Below are positions 8,262 to 14,428 of a stretch of 19,950 bases of DNA, piece by piece. Position 1 is the stretch's first letter. The number at the start of each line of letters is the position of its first letter. Source of the DNA: CAZRAL01 sp964598005 (GTDB taxonomy: Bacteria > Pseudomonadota > Gammaproteobacteria > Burkholderiales > Usitatibacteraceae). The DNA is taken from contig CAZRAL010000048.1 in NCBI GenBank assembly GCA_964598005.1, positions 1 through 19,950 of the forward strand, read 5' to 3'. The translations under genes were made by a program, and so were the position numbers. The notes beneath the pieces were generated by a model. That model did not search any database, was not told the origin of the DNA, and was given only the letters and a program-made list of their open reading frames with translations.

Positions 8262-9284
8262 ATGATCGATTTGCGTAGCGACACCGTCACCCGGCCTACC
8301 GCCGCCATGCGCGCGGCCATGGCCGCAGCCGCGGTAGGGGACGACGTGTTTGGTGACGACCCCACCGTCAACCAATTGCAGGAAAAAGTTGCCGACTGGT
8401 TCGGTTTTGAAGCCGCTTTATTTTTGCCAACGGGTACACAAAGCAATTTGGCAGCACTGATGGCGCATTGTCAGCGTGGCGACGAATATATTGTGGGGCA
8501 AGAGGCGCATACCTATAAATACGAGGGTGGCGGCGCAGCGGTGCTGGGGAGTATTCAGCCGCAACCGTTGAACAATCGCGAGGACGGTACGCTTGATCTG
8601 GGCGAGGTGGAGCGTGCCATCAAACCCCACGATGCGCATTTCGCGCGCACGCGCTTGCTGGCGCTGGAAAACACCATCGGCGGCAAAGTGCTGCCGCTAC
8701 ATTACGTGCAGGAAGCGGTGCAACTTGCCAAACGGCGCGGATTGGCGCTACATCTCGATGGGGCGCGCATTTTCAATACAGCAGTCAAATTGAATATGCC
8801 AGTGAAAACGTTGTGCGAAGGCTTTGATTCGGTCTCGGTCTGTTTATCCAAGGGCTTGGGTGCACCTGCCGGGTCGGTACTTTGTGGCAGCAAACCGTTT
8901 ATTCAAGAAGCCCATCGCTGGCGCAAAATGTTAGGTGGTGGATTGCGTCAGGCTGGCGTTCTTGCCGCAGCGGGGCTTTATGCGCTGGAGCATCATGTCG
9001 CGCGTTTGGCCGAAGATCATGCGCATGCACAGCGACTGTTCGAGGGTTTGCAGGAACTGCCGAGCTTAAAAGTGGAGATGCCGCAAACCAATATGGTCTT
9101 TGTGAATGTTCCCAAAGAAGATCTAGAGACGCTGGGCGCTTTTCTTGCCTCACACGGTGTACAGGTGCTGGCCGGGCCGCGCATGCGGCTGGTCACGCAT
9201 CTGGATGTGGATGGAAAACAGATTGAAAAAGTGGTCGATGCGTTTCGTTTGTATTTTTCGTCCGAAAAATTGTGTCGCCAATGA
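8262..9284 (+). CDS. ltaE: Low-specificity L-threonine aldolase
   Basis: A PLP fold-type I enzyme that cleaves L-threonine and L-allo-threonine to glycine and acetaldehyde in the cytosol. The 340-residue product matches the family length. It opens with the hallmark MIDLRSDTVTRPTAAMRAAM and continues GDDVFGDDPTVNQLQ, FLPTGTQSNL, EAHTYKYEGGGAAVLG, LENTIGGKV, LHLDGARIFNTAV and VSVCLSKGLGAPAGSVLCG. The PLP lysine in LSKGLG is residue 197, the position I recall for the E. coli enzyme. No strong ribosome binding site precedes ATG 8262. Its stop overlaps the next start (ATGA at 9281-9284). Glycine made here is the substrate of the GcvTHP system encoded about 3 kb upstream. Confidence 0.95.
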   Translation: MIDLRSDTVTRPTAAMRAAMAAAAVGDDVFGDDPTVNQLQEKVADWFGFEAALFLPTGTQSNLAALMAHCQRGDEYIVGQEAHTYKYEGGGAAVLGSIQPQPLNNREDGTLDLGEVERAIKPHDAHFARTRLLALENTIGGKVLPLHYVQEAVQLAKRRGLALHLDGARIFNTAVKLNMPVKTLCEGFDSVSVCLSKGLGAPAGSVLCGSKPFIQEAHRWRKMLGGGLRQAGVLAAAGLYALEHHVARLAEDHAHAQRLFEGLQELPSLKVEMPQTNMVFVNVPKEDLETLGAFLASHGVQVLAGPRMRLVTHLDVDGKQIEKVVDAFRLYFSSEKLCRQ

Positions 9285-10204
9285 AAGTAGCGGATAAGGA
9301 ACTTAAGGATAAGTCTCCAGTATCTAAAGATTACAGAATAATCTGGATATGGTTAGGGTTTGCCGTATTTTGGTTGAGTGTTGGAGCGGTCAGAGAAGAG
9401 GTATTAAAGCCAGAAAAATTACAAACGTCTTTTCACGACCCTGCAAATTTTTTCGATGTTCGTGAAAGAGAACGTATCGCATCCAGGTTAGCGGATTTCG
9501 AAATAGAAACATCAAGCCGGATCGTTGTGGCGATTTATCCACGCGGACCAGAAAACTCGATTGCAAATTTCACTATTCGTAGTGCAGAGTTGTCGAGTGC
9601 GCGTAACAGGTTAAGTGAGGGAGCCATTCTTTTTGTATTCATGGCCGACCGCATAGCTCAACTCGAAGTAAGCTATAACCTGGAAGGCGAACTTACGGAT
9701 GCAACAGCGCGCCGCATTCTCGAAGCCAATCTTGTTCCCCAATTTGAACGAGGGGATTACGTTGAAGGCATTGATAGTGCCGTGACCGCTATTCTGGGTA
9801 CTGTGCGCGATGCTTATAAACATGAACGCCTGCCAGGCATGTTTACCAAACTGTTCAGGCAGATTAAAGGCGGTTGGGGAATGGCCGAAAAGAAGTTTTG
9901 GCCATTCGCTCGCGAGGCTAGTCTTGAGATGCGTATTGCTATCAGCTTTTTTGGAGGATTGATTGCTAATGGAATATGGAGATTACTGCTCAATAACATG
10001 ATGCTATTCAAAATAATGGGCAAAGAATTATGGAATTGGCGAAAATCTCATCAATTCGGTAGTGAAATAAAATCGATCATCCCCAAGGAACTCTTGGATT
10101 CATTCAAAGCGCTGGTAGCGATTATGGTAGGGATTGTTCCGCTATGGTTACTTGGACTTGGCGGCGGATTTGGTGGTGGAACCGGGGCGCTTGTTTATTG
10201 GTAA
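9281..10204 (+). CDS. TPM-domain membrane protein
   Basis: A 307-residue protein with an N-terminal membrane segment (IIWIWLGFAVFWLSVGAV, about residues 20-37). A TPM domain follows at about 53-172 (HDPANFFDVRERERIASRLA, SSRIVVAIYPRG, GAILFVFMADRIAQLEVSYN, LEANLVPQFERGDYVEGID). Two further hydrophobic stretches (about 215-235 and 275-297) and a glycine-rich end (LGGGFGGGTGALVYW) complete it. Known TPM proteins are membrane-associated with the domain outside the cytoplasm; proposed roles vary (phosphatase-like, photosystem repair, chaperone-like). ATG 9281 overlaps the ltaE stop, suggesting translational coupling; an in-frame GTG at 9272 would add three residues. The stop codon directly abuts repeat copy B. 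Confidence 0.8.
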   Translation: MKVADKELKDKSPVSKDYRIIWIWLGFAVFWLSVGAVREEVLKPEKLQTSFHDPANFFDVRERERIASRLADFEIETSSRIVVAIYPRGPENSIANFTIRSAELSSARNRLSEGAILFVFMADRIAQLEVSYNLEGELTDATARRILEANLVPQFERGDYVEGIDSAVTAILGTVRDAYKHERLPGMFTKLFRQIKGGWGMAEKKFWPFAREASLEMRIAISFFGGLIANGIWRLLLNNMMLFKIMGKELWNWRKSHQFGSEIKSIIPKELLDSFKALVAIMVGIVPLWLLGLGGGFGGGTGALVYW

Positions 10205-10483
10205 CTGATGTTATGCAGAAGCAAAGCAGCTTGTCTATGAAATAGTCAATCCGTGAAAAAGTTTCCGCTTCGGTTCCCCTCTTTGGAAAAGAGGGGCGGA
10301 GGGGAGATTTACGGTCGCTCAACCCACGACAAGCAGCGAAAATCCCCCTCGATCCCCCTTTAAAAAGGGGGAACTCTGGTTGTGGATTGTTGAAACAATG
10401 AAGCGATGCAGAGGCAAAATGATTTTTCTGTAACATAGGCTTTTCCGGCAAAAAAGTTTTCCTTCAGCTGCGCGTAGCATCAG
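10205..10483 (-). repeat. MITE-like dispersed element, copy B (inverted relative to copy A)
   Basis: The block is bounded by CTGATGTTATGCAG on the left and GCGTAGCATCAG on the right. Its reverse complement aligns with 2041-2314 along the full length, including the two hairpins (CCCCTCTTT.../AAAGAGGGG and CCCCCTTTTTAAAGGGGG) and the segment around TTGTTTCAACAATCCACAAC. It begins on the base after the TPM gene stop codon, so its hairpins may end that transcript. No gene is credited within it. Confidence 0.85.
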
Positions 10484-10527
10484 TTATTCATCACCCGGGA
10501 AATTGATTTAGTTTTTATAGTTGTAGT

Positions 10528-10553
10528 GAAAGCGCGTAAAATTACACGCTTTC
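10528..10553. repeat. Near-perfect inverted repeat upstream of tRNA-Leu
   Basis: GAAAGCGCGTAA and TTACACGCTTTC pair with one C-A mismatch and only two bases between them, so the real loop is larger. There is no following T-run. It could be an operator or a decayed terminator; function unknown. Confidence 0.35.
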
Positions 10554-10666
10554 GCAGCATTGAAAATTTGGCAACCCCCTTATAAAACCAAACCCGCACT
10601 TTTATGCGGCGGCCATTTTTTTGATAGATTCAAAGTGGGTTTAAAAAACACTTTTCAAGGCTAAAA

Positions 10667-10751
10667 GCCCGGATGATGAAATAGGTAGACATAGCGGACT
10701 TAAAATCCGCAGGCGAAAGCCGTGCCGGTTCGATTCCGGCTCCGGGCACCA
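10667..10751 (+). tRNA. tRNA-Leu (anticodon UAA)
   Basis: The acceptor stem pairs GCCCGGA (10667-10673) with TCCGGGC (10741-10747), followed by discriminator A and an encoded CCA (10749-10751). The anticodon arm CGGACTTAAAATCCG carries TAA, which reads UUA and UUG leucine codons. A long class II variable arm (GCAGGCGAAAGCCGTGC) and the T arm (CCGGTTCGATTCCGG) are present, as expected for tRNA-Leu at 85 bases. It stands alone in an 850-base stretch without protein genes that also contains repeat copy B and a 101-bp element. I see no integrase next to it. Confidence 0.95.
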
Positions 10752-10845
10752 TCGAATCGTGAATCGTTGCAAGCGATTCGAATTGACAACGGCCATGTTT
10801 TTTATAACCATTAACAAAACGCCAACATTCTGCTACCCTAGCAAA

Positions 10846-10875
10846 CTGTTACTGCTCAGTAATGCTCAGTAACAG
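10846..10875. promoter_or_regulatory. Composite dyad upstream of the TPR-HTH gene
   Basis: CTGTTACTG and CAGTAACAG form a perfect 9-bp inverted repeat around a 12-base centre that itself contains a direct repeat of TGCTCAGTAA. There is no T-run, so a terminator is unlikely. It could be an operator, but a 101-bp element separates it from the gene at 11055. Low certainty. Confidence 0.3.
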
Positions 10876-10885
10876 TGACGCCAAC

Positions 10886-10986
10886 AGGACTTAGGCAAAA
10901 TTGTTCCAGCAAGGCGCAGCGACGCAGGCAGTACAAGTCGTACAACCAGGCGCTGCAATGCAGCTGGGGCGGTTTGCGTAAGTCCT
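10886..10986. repeat. 101-bp MITE-like element with AGGACTTA ends
   Basis: The left end AGGACTTAGGC and the right end GCGTAAGTCCT are inverted repeats with one mismatch. Internal sequence also folds (AGGCGCAGC.../GCGCTG, GTACAAGTCGTAC). It has no coding capacity. This differs from the CTGATGTTACGCA family. It lies 68 bases before the TPR-HTH start codon and so could shape that promoter. Confidence 0.55.
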
Positions 10987-11054
10987 AACCAAGAGCCGTT
11001 AAACTGTCATTAGATTCCGCTGATTCACCTGCACTTCAATTAAACGAGGTCCGC

Positions 11055-12788
11055 ATGCCTAAAGTCTCTATCGATCCGCCTGCCCAATGGGTCGCAAACC
11101 TGGAAGCCGCGCTCTACGCCAAGCAGCAGCCTGCGCCGGTTGCATCGCTGAAAAAGCGCCTCCATGCCGCAGCCAAGCAACTGCAACACGCCCCCGATTC
11201 CACCTTAGCTGAATTCGTTGGCGCGGCCATTGCGCTGTGCAAAAAACTGCACGCATCGGGCCGCGACGGCGAGGCATTACCGCTGGCGCGATTGTGTGTG
11301 ACGCTGGCCGAGCGCGTGGACTGCCAACACCACCCGCGCCTGCTGTGGCAAAGCGTGACCGCCTGCGGCATCTTGCTGGCGCACCAAGGCCAACACACGG
11401 CAGCGATCAATGAACATAGCCGCGCCTTGCAACTGGCCGAAGCAGTGGCCAATGTGGCGGATCAGGCATTGGCTTGGAAAAACCTTGGAAACATATTCAG
11501 GGTGACCTCCGCACACAGCCTGGCGCTCGAATGCTATACCCGCGCCTATCAGCAGTACTCGCTGGGGCCAGTGTTTGCTCGCTATGGCGCTTTGACCAAT
11601 ATCGCGCACTGCCAGTTACATCTGGGCCAGTTGCGCAAGGGGCTGGCCGCCGCTCGTCTGGCCTTGCGTTATGAAACGGCGGCCTTTCGCACCGAAAATC
11701 CATACTCAGCAGCCGTACTGCGCAACAATCTGGTGCGGCTTCTGGTGGCGGTAGGCAAAAAGGAAACCGCTGCGCGGTTTGCTGACGAGGCCAGCCAACT
11801 GGCCCAAACTGCGCCTTCGGTGCTGATGGATAACCTGATGAACGTATTGCACGCCAGCCTCGACATTGCCCACGGTCGCTTCGAGGCGGGCATCAACCGC
11901 CTGCAAATCGAGTTGCAGCGCGTGCGCCATCTACCTGCGCTGCGTAGCGATACGCTGGCAGAGCTGATCCACGCCGAGCAAGCCGCTGGAAACACCATGC
12001 AGGCATGGATGTACTGGCAGGAACTTAACGACCATCTCAGACTGGGTGACGTCAAGCCGGGGCAATGGATAGACAGTCAAGGGATAACCAACAAAGACGG
12101 CGCTCCCATCGCCTTGGAGCCGGAAGAGCAGCAGATGCTGCATTGGCTGGCTGAAGGCTACAGCAGCAAGGCCATTGCCCGCTTCAAAGCCGGTAATGAC
12201 ACCAGCGTACGCACCTATTTAAGCCGCTTGTACGCCAAGCTCGGCGTTAAAAATGGCAGGGCAGCGGTGGCCTGGCTATTGCAGCATCAACAACCTGCCC
12301 AGCCAGCGGCCATTCCCACCCCGCCTGCGTCCACAACGCCTCGGCCAGCAAAGCCGCTGTACGGTTGGTACCTACGCTGCCTTGCACGAGGGCAGCACGA
12401 GGCGGCCACCAGTCATTGGCAATTCACCCCTGCTGCTGAGCGCCCGGCTGCCGCGCGTTACGCTGTGGCGTTGATGTTCCTGTTGCAATCTCAAGTGGAG
12501 GCAGCGCGGGCCGAAGCGCCATTATTGCAGGGCGCCACGCGGCACGCCCTGCAATTGGCGGAGCAGTGGCTGATTCAGGATGATAGCGAAGGGCTGCGCA
12601 GGTTACAGGAATTGATGCGTGGCTTACCCGTCGACCACGCGGATAAACCCATTACCCTGCTGGCGCTTTGCTACCGTGCGCGACACGGTAAAACCGCCAT
12701 GGATCAGACCGCGTTGGCCGCCTTAGACATGGTGCAAGACTTCTGCGAACAAGCACTGGCAACGTCTTTCAATCCACAAATGACTTGA
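11055..12788 (+). CDS. TPR protein with central LuxR/GerE-type HTH (regulator)
   Basis: A 577-residue cytosolic protein. Residues about 115-255 form TPR-like helical pairs (AINEHSRALQLAEAVANVAD, ALAWKNLGNIFRVTSAHSLA, YGALTNIAHCQLHLGQLRKG). Residues 353-410 are a LuxR/GerE helix-turn-helix (LEPEEQQMLHWLAEGYSSKA, TSVRTYLSRLYAKLGVKNGR, AAVAWLLQH). A Pro/Ala-rich linker (about 413-437) leads to a helical C-terminal domain of unknown type. No NTPase domain precedes the TPRs, unlike MalT-type regulators, and no phosphorylation domain is seen. GAGGT at 11046-11050 supports ATG 11055. A DNA-binding regulator sensing a protein or peptide through TPRs is inference. It sits about 360 bases from the convergent double-glycine peptide gene. 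Confidence 0.75.
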   Translation: MPKVSIDPPAQWVANLEAALYAKQQPAPVASLKKRLHAAAKQLQHAPDSTLAEFVGAAIALCKKLHASGRDGEALPLARLCVTLAERVDCQHHPRLLWQSVTACGILLAHQGQHTAAINEHSRALQLAEAVANVADQALAWKNLGNIFRVTSAHSLALECYTRAYQQYSLGPVFARYGALTNIAHCQLHLGQLRKGLAAARLALRYETAAFRTENPYSAAVLRNNLVRLLVAVGKKETAARFADEASQLAQTAPSVLMDNLMNVLHASLDIAHGRFEAGINRLQIELQRVRHLPALRSDTLAELIHAEQAAGNTMQAWMYWQELNDHLRLGDVKPGQWIDSQGITNKDGAPIALEPEEQQMLHWLAEGYSSKAIARFKAGNDTSVRTYLSRLYAKLGVKNGRAAVAWLLQHQQPAQPAAIPTPPASTTPRPAKPLYGWYLRCLARGQHEAATSHWQFTPAAERPAAARYAVALMFLLQSQVEAARAEAPLLQGATRHALQLAEQWLIQDDSEGLRRLQELMRGLPVDHADKPITLLALCYRARHGKTAMDQTALAALDMVQDFCEQALATSFNPQMT

Positions 12789-12816
12789 CCGGTTATTTCA
12801 TTTCCATATGGAATAA

Positions 12817-13090
12817 CTGGTGTTGCGCAGAGGTAAAGCGGTGTCTCTATTGAAGCGATTTTTTCGGTGAAAAATTTCCCCTTTGTCATCCCCTTTGTCA
12901 GATACTCAGGATTGGCCCCCGCGCAGGCGGGGGCCCAAGTTACGCCATAACCAACTTAGGCCCCCGTCTGCACGGGGGCAGGATTCGGGGGAGGTGAATC
13001 TTATGCGCGCCATGTTGGCGATAGGTGCATTTGGCGACGGCGATAAAACGGAATCAACCATGGTGTATACCTGTTGGTGCATAACATCAG
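12817..13090. repeat. MITE-like dispersed element, copy C, with 8-bp target duplication
   Basis: The ends CTGGTGTTGCGCA and TGCATAACATCAG are inverted repeats matching copies A and B. The direct repeat TGGAATAA occurs immediately outside both ends (12809-12816 and 13091-13098), a plausible target-site duplication. The left interior (TTTTTTCGGTGAAAAATTTCC) resembles copy B, while the centre differs and carries GC-rich hairpins (CCCCCGCGCAGGCGGGGG at about 12916-12933 and CCCCCGTCTGCACGGGGG at about 12961-12978). A 31-codon ORF lies at its right end. Confidence 0.75.
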
Positions 13091-13098
13091 TGGAATAA
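13003..13098 (+). CDS. Small ORF (31 aa) at the right end of repeat copy C
   Basis: ATG 13003 is preceded five bases upstream by GGAGGTGA (12990-12997), a full match to the anti-Shine-Dalgarno sequence. The peptide begins MRAMLAIGAFGDGDKTESTM and ends CWCITSVE. The coding region runs through the right terminal inverted repeat, and the stop TAA is supplied by the flanking target duplication. It resembles no family I know. It may be chance: it sits inside a repeat and has no independent coding evidence. Confidence 0.3.
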   Translation: MRAMLAIGAFGDGDKTESTMVYTCWCITSVE

Positions 13099-13102
13099 CA
13101 CG

Positions 13103-13141
13103 AAAAAATCCGGGCCTTGATACAAGGTACAAGGCCCGGAT
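13103..13141 (-). terminator. Strong intrinsic terminator of the double-glycine peptide gene
   Basis: Read on the minus strand, ATCCGGGCCTTG pairs perfectly with CAAGGCCCGGAT (12 bp) around a 10-base loop, followed by a run of five Ts (complement of 13103-13107). It begins six bases past the peptide stop codon. This is the best terminator in the region and marks the peptide gene as a genuine minus-strand transcription unit. Confidence 0.85.
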
Positions 13142-13146
13142 CAGAG

Positions 13147-13428
13147 TTAGCGCACAGGTTTGGCAACCGCTGGCCGGGTGGCGACCAAGCCCCAACCATC
13201 TACAATGCATCCCCCTGTAACCTGCTCGATCTCGGTACGGGTGAGTGGGGTGGGCCGAGTTGCTTCGCCCGAGGGCTGTGGCTTGGCGACCAAGCCCCAA
13301 GCATCTGCAATGCATCCCCCTGTAACCTGCCCGAGCTCGGTACGGGTGAGTGGGGTAGGACAAGCTGCAACATCCAGCGAACTTGAAGCATAAATATTAT
13401 AAATATCAATTTGTTGTGCCGATTTCAT
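13147..13428 (-). CDS. Bacteriocin/RiPP-like peptide with duplicated double-glycine leader motif
   Basis: A 93-residue peptide starting at ATG 13428, with AAGGAG (complement of 13435-13440) six bases upstream. An in-frame ATG 22 codons earlier lacks a ribosome binding site. After an N-terminal segment (MKSAQQIDIYNIYASSSLDV) come two 35-residue units. Each has PTPLTRTE, then LGQVTGG or IEQVTGG, followed by CIADAWGLVA or CIVDGWGLVA. LTxxELxxVxGG is the classical double-glycine leader motif cut by C39 peptidase-ABC exporters; having it twice, with a cysteine right after each GG, predicts two products (35 and 20 residues). No C39 transporter, modification enzyme or immunity gene is visible in the window. 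It has its own terminator. Antimicrobial or signalling function is inference. Confidence 0.75.
   Translation of the reverse strand: MKSAQQIDIYNIYASSSLDVAACPTPLTRTELGQVTGGCIADAWGLVAKPQPSGEATRPTPLTRTEIEQVTGGCIVDGWGLVATRPAVAKPVR
13181..13356. repeat. Tandem duplication, 105-bp period, within the peptide gene
   Basis: Bases 13181-13251 recur at 13286-13356 with few differences; the period of 105 bases equals 35 codons. The segment encoding QVTGGCI is unchanged at nucleotide level, while neighbouring codons differ (Leu/Ile, Gly/Glu, Ala/Val). Sequence beyond each block is more diverged, so the duplicated block is the leader end plus core start. Confidence 0.9.
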
Positions 13429-13457
13429 GAAGTTCTCCTTGAAGAAGTGAGTAAGAT

Positions 13458-13478
13458 AAAAAGGCGCCCTTTGGCGCC
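13458..13478 (-). terminator. Terminator-like hairpin in front of the peptide gene (possible attenuator)
   Basis: On the minus strand, GGCGCC, a four-base loop AAAG, and GGCGCC are followed by TTTTTATC. The hairpin ends about 18 bases before the peptide ribosome binding site. It either ends an upstream minus-strand transcript or attenuates the peptide mRNA. No upstream minus-strand gene is recognised, which favours a leader role. Confidence 0.5.
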
Positions 13479-13739
13479 CGTATGCATTGTGCAACCGTGG
13501 GCAAAAAACTGCTTGTATTGGATAAATGGTGCAAAAAAAGCCGCTTCTTCCCTGTTGCTTGTTGCAAACGCAACATCATTTTGTAGCAAATGTTACATGC
13601 AGGCAAATTAACTCACATTTGCAACCCTTTTAATGGCCTGAGCCAACGATTGCGCGCTTGTCAATCCACGTTAAAGAGTCTTCAATGGCCCTTGCACATT
13701 CAACACATGGCAACTGCCAACCTCAAGGGAGCGATAAAT

Positions 13740-13817
13740 ATGAAAGAGATACATATGAAAGAGATACACATGAAAGCAACACCATGGGGCGACCCGCCCC
13801 CAGCCTTTATATGGTGA
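13740..13817 (+). CDS. 25-residue ORF with repeated MKEIH units
   Basis: ATG 13740 has AAGGGAG eight bases upstream. The product is MKEIH-MKEIH-MKATPWGDPPPAFIW: two copies of a 15-base unit (13740-13754 and 13755-13769, one base different) and then a short Trp/Pro-rich tail ending in Trp. Each unit begins with ATG, so several starts are possible. Two hairpins follow (13820-13836 and 13842-13866) without T-runs. It does not match PqqA, lasso, or other precursor families I know. It lies about 310 bases from, and divergent to, the double-glycine peptide gene. Short length makes coding status uncertain. Confidence 0.35.
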   Translation: MKEIHMKEIHMKATPWGDPPPAFIW

Positions 13818-13819
13818 AA

Positions 13820-13866
13820 CTGCCCGTTGCGGGCAGCCGTCGGCTACAGCGTTTTAAGCTGTAGCC
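13820..13866 (+). other. Two adjacent hairpins after the 25-residue ORF
   Basis: CTGCCCG/CGGGCAG (13820-13836, loop TTG) and GGCTACAGC/GCTGTAGCC (13842-13866, loop GTTTTAA) are perfect stems of 7 and 9 bp. Neither is followed by a T-run, so they are RNA structures or repeat debris rather than standard terminators. The second abuts repeat copy D. Confidence 0.5.
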
Positions 13867-13951
13867 TGACGTTACGTATTGCAGAGGGGAAAATTTTTCA
13901 CTAAAAAAGCCATTTTCATAGAGAGGCTGCCTTACTCTTGAGTAGCATCCG
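13866..13951. repeat. MITE-like dispersed element, copy D (short, 86 bp)
   Basis: The ends CTGACGTTACG and GTAGCATCCG are degenerate inverted repeats of the CTGATGTTACGCA type. The interior GCAGAGGGGAAAATTTTTCAC resembles the left end of copy C. It looks like an internally deleted derivative. Confidence 0.5.
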
Positions 13952-14122
13952 TTAGAATAGATTTCTTGCGAAACTTGCAACAGCGAAACTTGCAGCGCTT
14001 GACATAACGGCCGTTGCACGGTGGCTCAAAATCCTCACAAAATCCTCATTTACTCTCTTGTAAACTCCGGTTTTTCGCCGCCATGCGCTGGTCTGCGCTC
14101 GCGACAGTTTCGAAAGAAGTCT

Positions 14123-14324
14123 AATTTCATTCTCCCGCTTAAATCGGAGATTCCCGGCGTGCAGCGCCTTAATGCGCCATTTCTTCCGGGGTCACGACCC
14201 GGCTGCTGGCACTGCTGAGGCTACCTTCCGCTGCTGCCTTGACCTGGTTGGGCAAGGTCTGGTCGCTCAGCCCGAGATCCTTGCAAACTTGCGGAGCAGT
14301 ATTACGATAAGTGGACGCATTGCA
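14123..14324 (-). pseudogene. IS3-family OrfA transposase remnant
   Basis: The minus strand from 14324 reads ...TYRNTAPQVCKDLGLSDQ, TLPNQVKAAAEGSLSSASS, RVVTPEEMAH and then a stop at 14169-14171. After a frame change it continues LHAGNLRFKRENEI. This follows the IS3-type OrfA plan: HTH with GLSDQTLxNWVKAA, then VTPEQMxLxRLxAENxRLKRENEI. The N-terminus, the usual ending and OrfB are missing, and the conserved Asn-Trp is changed to Asn-Gln. It is a dead fragment. The flanking stretch 13952-14122 holds only a direct repeat GCGAAACTTGCA (about 13968-13998). Confidence 0.75.
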
Positions 14325-14337
14325 GTAGAGCCGGAAC

Positions 14338-14416
14338 CGCGATTATGATGCGCGGTTGGGGGTATATTCAGAGTGATCCGATTGGGCCGGGTGGGGGCGC
14401 TGATACTGTGCAATAA
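14338..14416 (+). pseudogene. RHS/YD-repeat protein C-terminal core remnant
   Basis: Bases 14338-14361 read RDYDARLG, and after a frame change at about 14362 the next frame reads YIQSDPIGPGGGADTVQ then TAA at 14414-14416. RDYDxxxGRYIQSDPIGL is the hallmark that closes the conserved core of RHS-repeat proteins just before the variable toxin tip. Only about 25 residues survive, with a frameshift in the middle of the motif, so it is non-functional. Confidence 0.7.
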
Positions 14417-14428
14417 TTCTGCAGTAAT

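Noticed and set aside
10580..10620. CCGCA/TGCGG stem followed by a T-run before tRNA-Leu, as a terminator
   Set aside because: The stem is only five pairs, the T-run is separated from it, and no gene ends there.
10667..10751. tRNA-Leu as an integration (att) site of a genomic island
   Set aside because: I looked for a repeat of the tRNA 3' end downstream and for an integrase gene and saw neither in the window.
13103..13478. CRISPR-like or tandem repeat array in the region with two similar 71-bp blocks
   Set aside because: The two blocks are in frame and encode the duplicated peptide units; there are no short repeats with unique spacers and no cas genes.
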